A stretch of DNA of 64,000 nt from Rhizobium sp. RCAM05350 (GCA_024426085.1 CP087975.1:1-64000), one strand, 5' to 3'; numbered from the stretch's first letter, positions 1 through 8,855 are shown. Notes: generated by a model not told the origin, from the sequence alone. Program-made: numbers and translations.

Positions 1-74
1 CGTTGGAGGCGATGAACAACGTCAACGATGAGATCGAGTCGCTGATCAAGAAAGCATGGGGAAGAAAACCATGA
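1..74 (+). CDS. repA: RepA partition ATPase, C-terminal end only
   Basis: Only the last 23 codons are present, read in the frame that begins at base 3 and ends ..NNVNDEIESLIKKAWGRKP then TGA at 72-74. RepA is the ParA-type Walker ATPase of repABC plasmids, which segregates plasmid copies and represses the operon together with RepB. The identification rests on position: the stop overlaps the ATG of repB (ATGA at 71-74), the usual translational coupling in repABC operons. The rest of the gene and the operon promoter lie left of the window. Confidence 0.75.
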   Translation, partial: LEAMNNVNDEIESLIKKAWGRKP

Positions 75-1112
75 GCAGGAAGGATATCCTCCGCGCGCCG
101 AGACCAACGGGTGCCGTCGCGGCGCCAGTTGAAAGGCCGGTCAAGAGCCGCAGCATTCTTCCGCTCCTCGGCACCACTCCAGCGGAAGCAGCGCCGGCGT
201 CGTCGCGTCTTACCACCCAGGTTGGCGGCGCCTTCGCGGAAGGCAAGGCACGGTTCGAACGCGCCGAAGAGATCGAAAAACGCCTGGCCGAAGGCCAGAC
301 CATCATCGAGCTGGCCACCGATACGATCGATCCGTCTTTCGTTCAGGACCGCATGCCGGGTGATATTGACGGTCTCGTTGGAAGCGATCCGCGAGCAAGG
401 GCAGCAGATCCCGATCCTCGTTCGCCCTCACCCTGAGACGCCGGGCCGGTACCAGATGGCCTTCGGACACCGTCGTCTGCGTGCGGTCACCGAACTGAAC
501 CGTCCCGTCAAGGCGGTCGTCAGGGACCTGACCGACGAGCAACTGGTCATCGCCCAGGGGCAGGAGAATAATGAACGACAGGACCTCACATTCATCGAAA
601 AGGCGCGCTTCGCCTCTCGGCTGAACGAGCAGTTTTCGAGAGATGTGGTGATGGCCGCTTTGTCCGTCTACAAAAGCGACCTGTCGAACATGCTGTCGGT
701 CGTGACGCGCATTCCCACGGATATTGTCGACGCCATCGGCTCGGCACCGGGGATTGGGTTGAAAAGTTGGGTGGGTCTCGCCGATCTTCTGGGGCGCGAC
801 AGCGACCTTGAACAAGCGTCAAGCTTCTTGCGATCGCCGGAGGCGAAAGCCCTGCCCTCGCCCGACCGGTTCAAGTCCCTCGTCGCCAGCCTTAGACCCG
901 CACCGGCAAAGCGAGGACTTCCAGATCTTCTGACGACACCCACAGGCGTGCGTCTGGCTCAGGTGACGAAGAGCAAAACCAAGTTGGACCTCTCGATCGA
1001 TCGACGCGAGATGCCTGATTTCGCCGCCTTCGTCCTCGAGCGATTGCCAGCGCTCTTTGAGGAGCATTGCTCCAAGAGCGGCGCTCAAGACCAGTTGAAC
1101 AACGGAGATTAA
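71..1112 (+). CDS. repB: RepB, ParB-like centromere-binding partition protein (frameshifted)
   Basis: RepB binds parS sites and works with RepA in plasmid segregation. Translation starts MSRKDILRAP at the ATG overlapping the repA stop. The ParB nuclease-like core is clear around residues 100-160, with the family motifs GQQIPILVRPHPE and AFGHRRLRA, followed by NNERQDLTFIEKA and a helix-turn-helix region (VYKSDLSNMLSV). One frameshift near 377-381 breaks the frame: removing one G from GTTGG restores DGLVEAIREQGQQ. About 346 codons in total, normal for RepB. Because repB is needed for stable inheritance, the shift is more likely a sequence error than a real mutation. Confidence 0.93.
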
Positions 1113-1120
1113 GCGGAAAA

Positions 1121-1172
1121 GAAAAAGGCCCCCAAAACGTCGCCGTCGTGGAAACCTCTTTCAGATCTAAGC
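1121..1172 (-). ncRNA. repABC antisense RNA (ctRNA, incompatibility RNA)
   Basis: The repB-repC spacer of repABC plasmids encodes a small countertranscribed RNA of about 55-60 nt that pairs with the repC leader and limits RepC synthesis. The minus strand here has a matching transcription unit. After a good promoter, the RNA would start near 1172 and end in a stem GGUUUCC/GGGGGCC (seven pairs with three G-U wobbles) followed by a run of U interrupted by one C, at 1121-1126 on the plus coordinates. The position, length and terminator all fit. The exact 5' end is inferred from the promoter. Confidence 0.7.
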
Positions 1173-1178
1173 AACCTG

Positions 1179-1207
1179 AGAATCGCACTTCCACCGATAT
1201 TCGTCAA
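1179..1207 (-). promoter_or_regulatory. Promoter of the ctRNA
   Basis: On the minus strand a -35 box TTGACG (1202-1207) and a -10 box GATTCT (1179-1184) are separated by exactly 17 bp. Transcription would start about 7 nt further on and run antisense to the repC leader. Strength was judged from similarity to the sigma-70 consensus only. Confidence 0.6.
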
Positions 1208-1265
1208 GAGTCTTGGCACCGATTTGGTGAGCCGATTTCTTTTGCCTTTTGAAAGGTGAAAGACG

Positions 1266-2481
1266 ATGCAGACAGAAAGTGTGACGACGCCCTTCGGGCG
1301 GCGGCCGATGACGCTTGCTCTCGTAAAGCGACAAGTCGCCACAAACGAGATCAAGCCGGGCAAATCAGTCGAAAAGTGGAGGGTCTTCCGGGACGCTTCT
1401 GAAGCCAGAGAAGAGCTTGGTTTGCAGTCCAACAGCCTCGCTGTTCTCGACGCCCTGCTGAGTTTCTACCCGGAAAACGAATTGCGCCAGGACGCGCAAT
1501 TGGTTGTGTTCCCTTCGAACGCGCAATTGATCCTGCGCGCCCACGGTATGGCTGGGGCGACACTTCGCCGCCACCTCGCGCTGCTTGTGGACTCTGGATT
1601 GATCATCCGAAAGGACAGCGCCAACGGCAAACGTTACGCTCTGCAAGAATGGCGCCGGCGAGATCGAGAATGCGTTTGGCTTCGATCTGTCGCCGATCCT
1701 GGCGCGATCCGAAGAGCTGGCCCTCATAGCGCAGAAAGTCGTCGCGGCGCGTTCAGCCTTCAGGAAAGCCAAAGAGAACCTGACGATTTGCCGCCGTGAC
1801 GTCCGCAAGTTGATTTCGGCTGCAATGGAGGAAGGCGCCGACGGCAACTGGGCAGCTATTGAGACGATGTATGTGGTCCTCGTTGGCCGCATTCCACGCT
1901 CCCCTACCATGGCAGACGTCACAAATATCCTTGACGAGATGGAGCTTCTCCGTGAGGAAGTCCTTAATCAATTGGATATTCACCCAAATTCGCAGTTTTG
2001 TAGCACCAATGCTGCTCATAATGAGCAGCACATACAGAATTCAAAACCAGAATCCTCCAATGAACTTGAACCTCGCTCAGAAAAGGAGCAGGGCGCAAAT
2101 CCGAGCAAGACTGGTAGGCCGAAGAGCGAAACGCTGAAAGCATTCCCACTTGGTGTTGTGCTGAAGGCTTGCCGACAAATCGCCGACTACGGGCCGGGCG
2201 GGGCAGTGGGAAGCTGGCGCGATCTTATGTCGGCCGCCGTCGTGGTGAGATCGATGCTCGGGGTTAGTCCGTCCGCCTATCAGGACGCCTGCGAGGTCAT
2301 GGGACCGGAAAATGCCGCGGTCGCGGTGGCCTGTATTTTGGAACGGGCAAGTCTAATCAACTCAGCCGGCGGTTATCTGCGAGACCTGACGCGGCGAACC
2401 GAGCGAGGCGAGTTTTCTCTCGGTCCGGTTATCATGGCGCTGCTCCGTGGCAACGGTGAAAAGGTCCTGCAAGCCGGATAA
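1266..2481 (+). CDS. repC: RepC, replication initiator (frameshifted)
   Basis: RepC is the initiator of repABC plasmids. It binds the origin, which lies inside repC. The N-terminal winged-helix domain is typical (SVTTPFGRRPMTLALVKRQ, then LVVFPSNAQLILRAHGMAG), and the C-terminal domain carries AFGFDLSPILARSEELA and DRRDV-type segments (ICRRDVRKLISAAMEEGA). One frameshift near 1646 separates the two: KRYALQ continues as NGAGEIENAFGFDLS in the next frame. An AT-rich stretch around 1970-2045 is the likely origin position. ATG 1266 follows the purine-rich leader GAAAGGTGAAAG. About 405 codons, as usual for the family. Confidence 0.93.
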
Positions 2482-2487
2482 ACCAGC

Positions 2488-2503
2488 GTTAGTTGCGACT
2501 AAC
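2488..2503. promoter_or_regulatory. parS-like centromere site 1
   Basis: GTTAGTTGCGACTAAC, 6 bp after the repC stop, fits the repABC parS pattern GTT-N4-GC-N4-AAC exactly and has perfect GTTAGT/ACTAAC arms. Such sites bind RepB and act as the plasmid centromere. They are often found just downstream of repC. Confidence 0.75.
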
Positions 2504-2863
2504 AGCGCTAAGAGACTGAAATCGTGTGCTTTTCAGGAATTCTAGGTATTTCACCCTTCGTGGTTGGTCGACTATGGCGGGTTGGTAGCGAATGTCGTGA
2601 ACTGCGATCCTGGTTTCGCTGTCTTAGAGGCTCGATGAGCCGAGAAGTCCTGTTCGGCAGTGCAAGAGGCATTAAGCCGACGGTCCATGGATTGGGCAAC
2701 GCGAAGAACGGCAAGTGCATGAAACGGTCATCACCTTTGGTCTTGCTGTTTTTGGGGAGTCCGGAAGACAAGCGGAGGCACAGTCTGCCCTATCATTTCC
2801 TGCTGATGTATCCGCCGGCGGCCCGAATGGGCTTTTGGTATCGCTAGGTGGCGATGATCGGAT

Positions 2864-2879
2864 GTTAGTTGTGACTAAC
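2864..2879. promoter_or_regulatory. parS-like centromere site 2
   Basis: GTTAGTTGTGACTAAC has the same arms as site 1 and differs by one central base. The similarity continues past the palindrome (GCGCTAAGAGACTGAAAT against GCGTTAAGTGACTGGAAT), so the two sites sit in a direct repeat of about 37 bp. The roughly 360 bp between them and the stretch up to 2984 show no gene I can support. Confidence 0.65.
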
Positions 2880-2984
2880 CGCGTTAAGTGACTGGAATTG
2901 CGCAGTTTACCCAAATGGTGGGCAACCGACCCTTTCCTGCTGCATGGATCTTGAGAGCGCGATTTTCGGTGGCGGTTCTTCGAG

Positions 2985-3690
2985 GTGGTAAATCGCAAGA
3001 TCGGTCGAGCGCGCCATAACCGGAAGGGCCTAGCTGGTGTCGCCACGGAGGAAGAGACGACGAAGGCGGCACTTGAAAACTACCATGTCCGAATGCAGCG
3101 GGTGCTGGATCACATAGACCAGCATGTGGGTGACGATCTGGGTTTGGAAGTGTTGAGTGGCGTCGCGGCGTTCTCGAAATACCATTTCCACATGCAGTTC
3201 GCGTCCACCTTCGGGTTGTTCGTGCATCGCTATGTCCAACTCGCCCGCATGAAGCGCGCTTTGTACCGGCTGGCCTACCGAGACGCCCAAAGCGTCATGG
3301 ACATAGCGATGGATGCCGCTTACGACGCACTGGACGCTTTCGCCCGCGCGCTTCGGGCAATCGCCTTCGTCGTTCCGGAAGTCCCCGACTGGGAGCCGTG
3401 GTTTGCGGCCTTCGGGCCTTTCGAATGCGCCAGGAGCAAGCTCACGCAGAGGGCTTTTACTGCTGACGGCGTGACGGTTCGCAATGTGCCTCCATGGAGC
3501 ATCAGGGTGACCCGGCGACGCTCGGCGTCACCAACCAGCGGTTCATCGCGTGGCGCAAGGCCGCTGGTTTGCAGCCAAAGACAGGTCCGACCTTCAATGT
3601 CTGGCGTTCCGAGAGGCGTCCTGCATCCCGGGCCGAATATCGCATGGAGCTGTGTGCCGGCACCGCTTTTCCTATAGGACCGAACGCCGA
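2985..3690 (+). pseudogene. AraC-family regulator with GyrI-like effector domain, degenerate
   Basis: The conserved AraC helix-turn-helix is readable from about residue 30: HVRMQRVLDHIDQHVGDDL, FSKYHFHMQFASTFGLFVH, RYVQLARMKRALYRLAYRD. The start of a GyrI-like small-molecule domain follows (FTADGVTVRNVPP, then WRKAAGLQPKTGPTFNVWRSE in another frame). An out-of-frame change around 3345-3370 removes part of the second helix-turn-helix, another shift sits near 3495, and the end of the effector domain is lost after about 3690. The true start is uncertain; GTG 2985 is only the upstream limit. Confidence 0.65.
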
Positions 3691-4247
3691 GGGCGTGGCC
3701 GTGCTTGTTTACGTCTGTGCCGAGCTTCGGTCTCGAGAGTTGGGACGCGATCATCATTCGCGGACCATAACACCGGAGGACGACCTCCTGTCGAGAGCGG
3801 ATCAATGTTGCGCGCGGCCACTCGTGCTCGTTTCTCACGATCCTGGTGAGAACATGATCAAAACCCAGTCGGCCGGGCGGATCAGGCGATCAATATTTGC
3901 AATTTAGCTTCAGTGCGATTTGTCGACGTTGGTGCGTGTTGAAGATCTCAACGAGTCGGCTGTGTTTACGGCCATTTTGAAACCATCAAGCGCGAGAGAG
4001 ACCGGTGGGTAAATATCCGGCGCATGGAGCGGAGGCTAAAGCCGATTTCCTTGATGGTGTCGACGCCATAGGGACGGTACCCGTCAAAGGAAACGATCCC
4101 GGCGCGTTGTTAGCTGGTGCGGGTGAAATCAGAAAACCGACAGGAAGGATGTCCGAATAGGTCAGCGCCATCTCCCAACTCGGCCTCTGCCGTTCTTCGA
4201 ATATTGTTGCCGATGATTTTGCAGCGACAGATGTTCGGGGGAGTGTC
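3691..4247. other. No supported gene
   Basis: This stretch between two decayed genes contains only short frames with no recognisable protein family, and no clear repeat or RNA structure. It is probably remnant DNA. Confidence 0.5.
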
Positions 4248-4809
4248 GACTCAGAAGCGCCGGCCGCGGAGCCAGATCAAGCCAGAGGATTTCCGATCCG
4301 ATCGGATAAGGCGTAGTCCGCAACCTCCGCGCCATTTCCGAATTCGTCCCTCGTGCCCTGGCAGATCAGAGTGGGGGTCTGAATTGTTTTAAGATGCTGT
4401 GTTCGAAGGCTCGTAGGCTTGCCGGGGGATGGAATGGATAGCCGAAGCAGAGCAAACCGGGTGATTTTCCCCGTCGTATAGAGCTCGTCGGCGATCATGC
4501 TGGCCACGCGGCCACCCATCGACTTACCGCCGATGATGAGTGGACCTGGCACGTCAAGCGCCTCGATGGCAGAGCGATACTCGGGGATCAGCTTTTCTGC
4601 CTTCGGCGGCGGTTTTTGGAACCGGATGTTCTGCGCGCCGCCATATAGTCGAATTCGAAACGGGCGACGCGAAAGCCGATGGCAGCGAGCGCGGCTGTGG
4701 CTGCTGTCATGGAGTTCGAGTCCATCGGAGCGCCGGCGCCATGCGCGAGCAGGATTGTCAAGGGTGCATCAATCGGCCCCTCAATGAGGAAATCCATCAT
4801 GGGCTTCAT
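4248..4809 (-). pseudogene. Alpha/beta hydrolase of the KANL3/Tex30 type, decayed
   Basis: The N-terminal part reads MMDFLIEGPIDAPLTILLAH with the oxyanion segment LLAHGAGAPMDS, and a later frame gives the nucleophile region GPLIIGGKSMGGRVASMIAD. These are the hallmarks of small alpha/beta hydrolases of the dienelactone-hydrolase-like KANL3/Tex30 group. A frameshift near 4590-4600 separates the two parts, and the C-terminal histidine region (normally GDHD) is scrambled after about 4310. The substrate cannot be told. Its neighbours are remnants too. Confidence 0.6.
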
Positions 4810-5264
4810 TGGTCTGTCCTCAGCTCCAGCGACGCATAAACATAATGCTGGCCGCCCAGATTATGGCAATACCGCATTGAATATTGGTTTGCGAAATGAA
4901 ATGGCGCGCTTGTCTCAAGTCAGTGAGACAAAGCGCCAGGGCCTGGGTCGGCTATTGGACAAAAGGGATGAAGTTACCGTGTCCACCGGTTTCGGGCGGC
5001 CCACGATCCTTCATACTTTTTACCTTTCGTTCACCATGCGAAGTTAGCGTGGGGCTCCTCGCGTTGTAGTTCTGCGTCCGCGAGGCTCACACGAGATCAG
5101 AGCCCTCGCGTTCAGCGACTCCCACCCGCTCTGAGGGCTATCCGCAAGCGGCAAGAGATGTTCGACTATTCTATTGCCGCTTTGCTTTTCGGTCGTGGCT
5201 CCCTATGTTCGCTGCGAAGACCCAACGGCCCTTCGTCTGAAGAGGACAATGGGAGAAAGCCGAG
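4810..5264. other. Intergenic stretch before the cold-shock gene
   Basis: No gene is supported here. A 7-bp inverted repeat (AGCCCTC 5101-5107 and GAGGGCT 5133-5139) lies in what would be the leader of the cold-shock gene. Cold-shock mRNAs often have long structured leaders, but nothing specific is recognised. Confidence 0.35.
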
Positions 5265-5464
5265 ATGGCTACTGGAATGGTAAAGTGGTTCAATACAACG
5301 AAGGTTTTGGGTTCATCCAGACGACGGCAGCACCGACGTGTTCGTCCACGTGTCGGCGGTAGAACGCTGGTATGCGTGGATTGAACGATGGTCAGAAGAT
5401 CACCTATGAATTGGTGAAGGATGGCAAGTCAGGCAAAATGTCGGCGGACAACTTGCAAGCATAA
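5265..5464 (+). pseudogene. CspA-type cold-shock protein, three small deletions
   Basis: CspA proteins are about 68-residue RNA chaperones that bind single-stranded nucleic acid through RNP1 and RNP2. The start MATGMVKWFNTTK is good and the RNP motifs can be rebuilt (GFGFIQ, DVFVHVSAVER), with the ending KDGKSGKMSADNLQA. The frame is broken three times in 200 bp: one G missing in AAGGGTTTT (near 5302), bases missing after ATCCAG (near 5319), and GC missing in the CGCGCTGG context (near 5370). All are losses at short repeats, which suits either sequence error or decay. Confidence 0.75.
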
Positions 5465-5490
5465 GTCCGATTGCGAAGGCACCAAGTCTA

Positions 5491-5519
5491 GGAAGGCTGG
5501 GGCGAACCCGGCCTTCTTT
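5491..5519 (+). terminator. Rho-independent terminator after cspA
   Basis: GAAGGC (5492-5497) pairs with GCCTTC (5511-5516). The stem extends through GGG/CCC around a short loop and is followed by TTT. It lies 27 bp beyond the cold-shock stop codon on the same strand. Confidence 0.65.
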
Positions 5520-5615
5520 GCTCCAAACTGTGATCCAGGCGGGGCAGGGGCGCATCCAGATTTTGCCATTCTTATCGGTCACTGCCCTTACTTTAATGAA
5601 ATGTAAGGGGGATTC

Positions 5616-5957
5616 ATGGAAACCAGCGCGAGCGACCGCGAACTCATCGTGGTTATGAGGCGATATTTTGCTGCGAAAACCGAGCTCGGCGAGATAAGGG
5701 CGCGGCTGGAAGCGGCAAGACAGGCTGCGGGCGAGGATATCGCCGCGTTTTACGACCCGCGCAGCAATCCGATCCATGCTGGTGACATCGTACGATCGCA
5801 TGGTTTGAAGAACGAAATGGTCTCGCTAATGGATCGCGCCGAAGCTTGGGGCAGGGCAGCGGTTGCCGCTGACCAGGACGAACAATCGGAGAGAGCCTCG
5901 CCAGAACCGCTATCAGTCGGTATGGAAATCGATGTGCCATCCAGCGCTGACACCTAA
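5616..5957 (+). CDS. Small hypothetical protein
   Basis: A 113-residue protein starting METSASDRELIVVMRRYF. It has a good ribosome-binding site (AAGGGGG, 7 bp before ATG 5616). The sequence is hydrophilic and helix-rich (TELGEIRARLEAARQAAG, NEMVSLMDRAEAWGRA), with no membrane segment and no motif I recognise. It is one of the few unbroken frames in this part of the window. The tail runs towards the end of the convergent recombinase remnant. Function unknown. Confidence 0.5.
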   Translation: METSASDRELIVVMRRYFAAKTELGEIRARLEAARQAAGEDIAAFYDPRSNPIHAGDIVRSHGLKNEMVSLMDRAEAWGRAAVAADQDEQSERASPEPLSVGMEIDVPSSADT

Positions 5958-5984
5958 TTTCGGCCAAGCGATCAGTCGTGCCGC

Positions 5985-6891
5985 GGCCGCCAAACCGGAA
6001 CGCTTTGTCCATAAGCGCCTTGACGGACGAGGGCTGCCACTTTCGGCCGCCGCGGACAGGGCGTTCGCCCATCTGATCCAGCTGGCCAGCAATGTCAGCA
6101 GCGATAACGTCTGATCTGCGATAGCGATCGCTGCCACCAACTTCATAAGGTGATCCTCGGGCGGTCGGCAGGGGAGGTCGCTCAAGCAGCTCCGGGTCTG
6201 CGAGCTTATCTTGAACCATCCGATGGACGGCACGGCGTAGCCGCTCGACTGTCCAGTCGTGGCCTTTGCAGGTTGAGGATCCGCACCACGTTGTCTCAAC
6301 CGTGTTGCGGTCGAAGCTGCTTTACCGTCGGAAGCCAGGTCTGTGCGGAAGTGATCAGCTCTTCGAGGTAGACCTGGTTTCGGGCGGCCGCTGCTGCCCG
6401 GATAGCTTCCGGACGTCGCTCGCGCAGGCCTGGGTTGCCCACGACGCGACCGCGAGCCTTTGCAGCCTCATTCCCGACTTTGTCCGCTCGGCAATCAAGG
6501 CGCGCTCGAGCTGGGCGACGGCGCCAAGAACCTGCAGCGGGAACATGCCCTGCGGCGTCGAAGTGTCAATCGGATCGCGGAGCGGCCGGAAATGAACGCC
6601 TCGCTCTTCGAGGTCCTCGATCACGTCGAGCAGATGGCTGACGGATCGTGCCGGTCGGTCTGGACGAACCACGATGAGGACGTCGCCGGCGGACAGTTCT
6701 TTCAACACTCTAGCCAGAACAGGACGGGCGCGGGAGGCGCTGGATCCATGCTCTTGATGAATGCGGTCGCAGCCCGCCGCCCGCAGCTCGTCGACCTGCG
6801 CGTCATTGATCTGATCGTCCGTGGAAACGCGAGCCTAGGCGATCAGTCGGCGGAGTGGGGGAGGGGAGTTGCTTTTCGACGATTTTGCCAT
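5985..6891 (-). pseudogene. Serine recombinase (resolvase/invertase type), inactivated
   Basis: The catalytic domain is clear: ARVSTDDQINDAQVDELRAAG, then GDVLIVVRPDRPARSVSHLL, GVHFRPLRDPIDTSTPQG and AQLERALIAERTKSGMR. These are hallmarks of Tn3-type resolvases and invertases. At codon 19 the usual LIGYARVS reads LIA-stop-ARVS, a TAC to TAG change at 6835-6837. After the ERTKSG motif the frame shifts. The C-terminal DNA-binding part continues in other frames (WLPTVKQLRPQHG near 6310, GERPVRGGRKWQPSSVKALM near 6020). This is a remnant of a transposon or plasmid resolution system. Confidence 0.75.
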
Positions 6892-7305
6892 GGGATTCTG
6901 GCCTGATTCCTGTAGCGTTGTTCAGATAAGGAATGCGTTGATAAACGACCCTTTGCAAGCGTGTTTTATGGGGTATGTAAGAGTCCGTGGAGCGCGGAAA
7001 GCAGCCTCGGACTGATCTTTGGTCATTGATCACACCGAACGCGTCAGCGGCGTTCTGAGGCGAAAGTCCCGGAAAATAGGGTGATGGGCGGTACAGGTTC
7101 CATCGACCGCCTCCTGGCCAGATGTAATCGCGTGGCGGTCCGTCGAGGGCATTTGCGAGAAGTGCGTCGGCAGGGGAGCGGCAATGTCGGTAGGCGGCGC
7201 GTTATCCACCGAATTCAGGGCGAAATTCGCCCGAAATGGCCGGAAATGTGGGGAATCCGCTCGATTAGGACGGCCGACACACTGATTTGCGCCATGAAAT
7301 CAATC
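6892..7305. other. No supported gene
   Basis: The region between the recombinase remnant and the dyad near the fic gene shows only short frames without family resemblance. Nothing else was recognised. Confidence 0.4.
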
Positions 7306-7336
7306 TACCATCGATAAACGCTTGTTATCGGTGGTA
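7306..7336. repeat. Near-perfect 12-bp inverted repeat with 7-bp spacer
   Basis: TACCATCGATAA (7306-7317) and TTATCGGTGGTA (7325-7336) are inverted copies with one mismatch around the spacer ACGCTTG. It lies 31 bp past the end of the fic gene. It could be a transcription terminator without a T run, a protein operator, or a tyrosine-recombinase core site, since the arm and spacer lengths resemble lox/dif-like sites. Confidence 0.5.
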
Positions 7337-7367
7337 AGCATCGTGACCGCCGTTTTTGTCGTGCGCA

Positions 7368-8456
7368 TCAAGCCATGGTCCGGTCAGACAGCAGTGCCAG
7401 CAAGGCAGGGTTGATATAGAGATTTTCACGTCCGGCTTTCACCTCTTCTAGCAGATTGAGACCGACAAGTGTTTTCAGATATGTGGATGCAGCTTGCCGC
7501 TGGGCGATACCGGCTGTCACGAGATCGCCGATCCGGCAATACAGGTTGACGAAGATGACCTCGGCCAGTTCACGTGAATAGATTCTCGGTGCGTCTCGCC
7601 GCAGTCGTTCTGCCGTTTGATCGAGAAGGTCGTGGATCGCCCGAATCTTTGCAGTTGACCATTCGGCCGTCGCTCGAAGCGCTTCAAGCATAAAGAGTAT
7701 CCACGGCTCCCAGGCTGCCTCGGCGGTCACCGCGAGTAGATGGTCGTAGTAGGTTCGCTTGTTTCGGATGATGTGGCGGCTGAGATAAAGCATCGGGATT
7801 TCCAACAATCCTTTATCTACGAGGTAAAGCAGGTTGAGGACACGGCCGGTACGGCCGTTGCCATCAATGAACGGATGAATTGCCTCAAACTGATAGTGCA
7901 TAATGGCGAGCCGGATCAGCGGGTCAACGTCCTCCGCCTCGTGGATAAAACGCTCCCAGTTGGAAAGCTTGTTGCGCAAGAGTTCCTGACCTTCAGGCGG
8001 CGTATAAATGACCGTGCCTGTCGCCTCGTTCATCAGTGCCGTGCCGGGTGTGGCGCGGATATCAAGGTCGACACCTTTGATCGTCCGGCAGACTTCGATT
8101 GCCGTCTCAGTCGAGAGCGGCCGTTCTGCCAGCGTATGGAAGCCTCGGTTGAGGGCTGTGCGGTACCTCAGTGCTTCTTTCGTTGCCGGGTCTGCTTGAT
8201 TGCCTTCTTCATTGGCGAAGCGAAACAGGCGGTCGGTCGTTGTGACGATGTTTTCAATTTCGGAGCTCGCTTGCGCCTCAAGAAGCGGGATGGAATTGAT
8301 CAGGACGGCCTGGTTCGGAATTAACTGGCCGACAATCTTCAGTTCGGCAACAGCTGCTGCGCTGATGCAGGCGCGTAGAATGGCTTTTGATTCAATTTCG
8401 GCGCCTGGGGGGAGGGGAGGTAGGTCGTTATAGGGCTGTTTGGAATCGAATGACAT
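7368..8456 (-). CDS. Fic-family AMP-transferase with winged-helix C-terminus
   Basis: Fic enzymes transfer AMP (or a related group) to hydroxyl groups of target proteins. This 362-residue protein is unbroken. The N-terminal Fic_N part contains an inhibitory helix motif SSEIEN, which fits [S/T]xxxE[G/N]. The catalytic loop HPFIDGNGRTGR is complete, with its His, phosphate-binding Asp-Gly-Asn-Gly and Arg. The C-terminal region (QRQAASTYLKTLVGLNLLEE) looks like a winged helix, as in the SoFic type. I chose ATG 8456 (MSFDSKQPYND) because homology-like sequence starts there; the frame is open 44 codons further upstream. Its intact state among decayed genes suggests selection. No separate antitoxin gene is visible. 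Confidence 0.9.
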   Translation of the reverse strand: MSFDSKQPYNDLPPLPPGAEIESKAILRACISAAAVAELKIVGQLIPNQAVLINSIPLLEAQASSEIENIVTTTDRLFRFANEEGNQADPATKEALRYRTALNRGFHTLAERPLSTETAIEVCRTIKGVDLDIRATPGTALMNEATGTVIYTPPEGQELLRNKLSNWERFIHEAEDVDPLIRLAIMHYQFEAIHPFIDGNGRTGRVLNLLYLVDKGLLEIPMLYLSRHIIRNKRTYYDHLLAVTAEAAWEPWILFMLEALRATAEWSTAKIRAIHDLLDQTAERLRRDAPRIYSRELAEVIFVNLYCRIGDLVTAGIAQRQAASTYLKTLVGLNLLEEVKAGRENLYINPALLALLSDRTMA

Positions 8457-8474
8457 GTCGGCGTTCCGCAGATT

Positions 8475-8552
8475 TGTCGACACGTCAGGTTGATGTGTCG
8501 ATGGCGACGACATGTGTTGAGAACATGTCGATGAAAATGACTTTTGTCGACA
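8475..8552. repeat. Cluster of TGTCGA(CA) motifs upstream of fic
   Basis: TGTCGACA palindromes occur at 8475-8482 and 8545-8552, with TGTCGA at 8496-8501 and 8526-8531 and a related ATGTCG over the fic start codon. Four copies in under 80 bp directly ahead of a gene suggest an operator array, perhaps for the winged-helix domain of Fic itself. This is inference from position. Confidence 0.45.
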
Positions 8553-8800
8553 TATATTCGAGAGGTGCGGTTTGCGATAGAGGGGCAACTTAATAACCTG
8601 CTACCTTATCAGTTTGGTACCCGCCTGTCGCGATGTCGCTGTTTGCGGACGGTCCGTCGAAGGCATACGCCAGCGGATACCCAGGAAAGGATCGAGGAAC
8701 TCTGTGCTGCTTCCCCTTTGCTCACGTCGCTGCAGCACGCTGACGGCCGCTCCATACGCTGGGCCGTCTCATGATAGTTTAGGCGCTTGAACCAAAAGCC

Positions 8801-8855
8801 GATACCCGGCGTGCGCCGGAAGGAGAGACGGTGCAGCGTCTCCGGAAACGGTATC
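8801..8855 (+). other. Possible structured RNA or DNA element (three-way junction)
   Basis: In 55 bases three nested helices can form: an outer stem GATACC (8801-8806) with GGTATC (8850-8855), an inner hairpin CGGC-GTGC-GCCG (8807-8818), and a second hairpin GAGACG-GTGCAG-CGTCTC (8825-8842). No protein-coding signal overlaps, and no known RNA family was recognised. The strand is arbitrary, as the pairing works on either. The rest of 8560-9037 shows nothing else. Confidence 0.35.

Noticed and set aside
3986..4171. A 61-codon minus-strand frame (MALTYSDILPVGFLISPAPA)
   Set aside because: No family resemblance, no ribosome-binding site, and located in remnant DNA.
7081..7317. A 78-codon plus-strand frame ahead of fic
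   Set aside because: Arginine/glycine-rich, no convincing start signal, and it ends inside the inverted repeat at 7306-7336.
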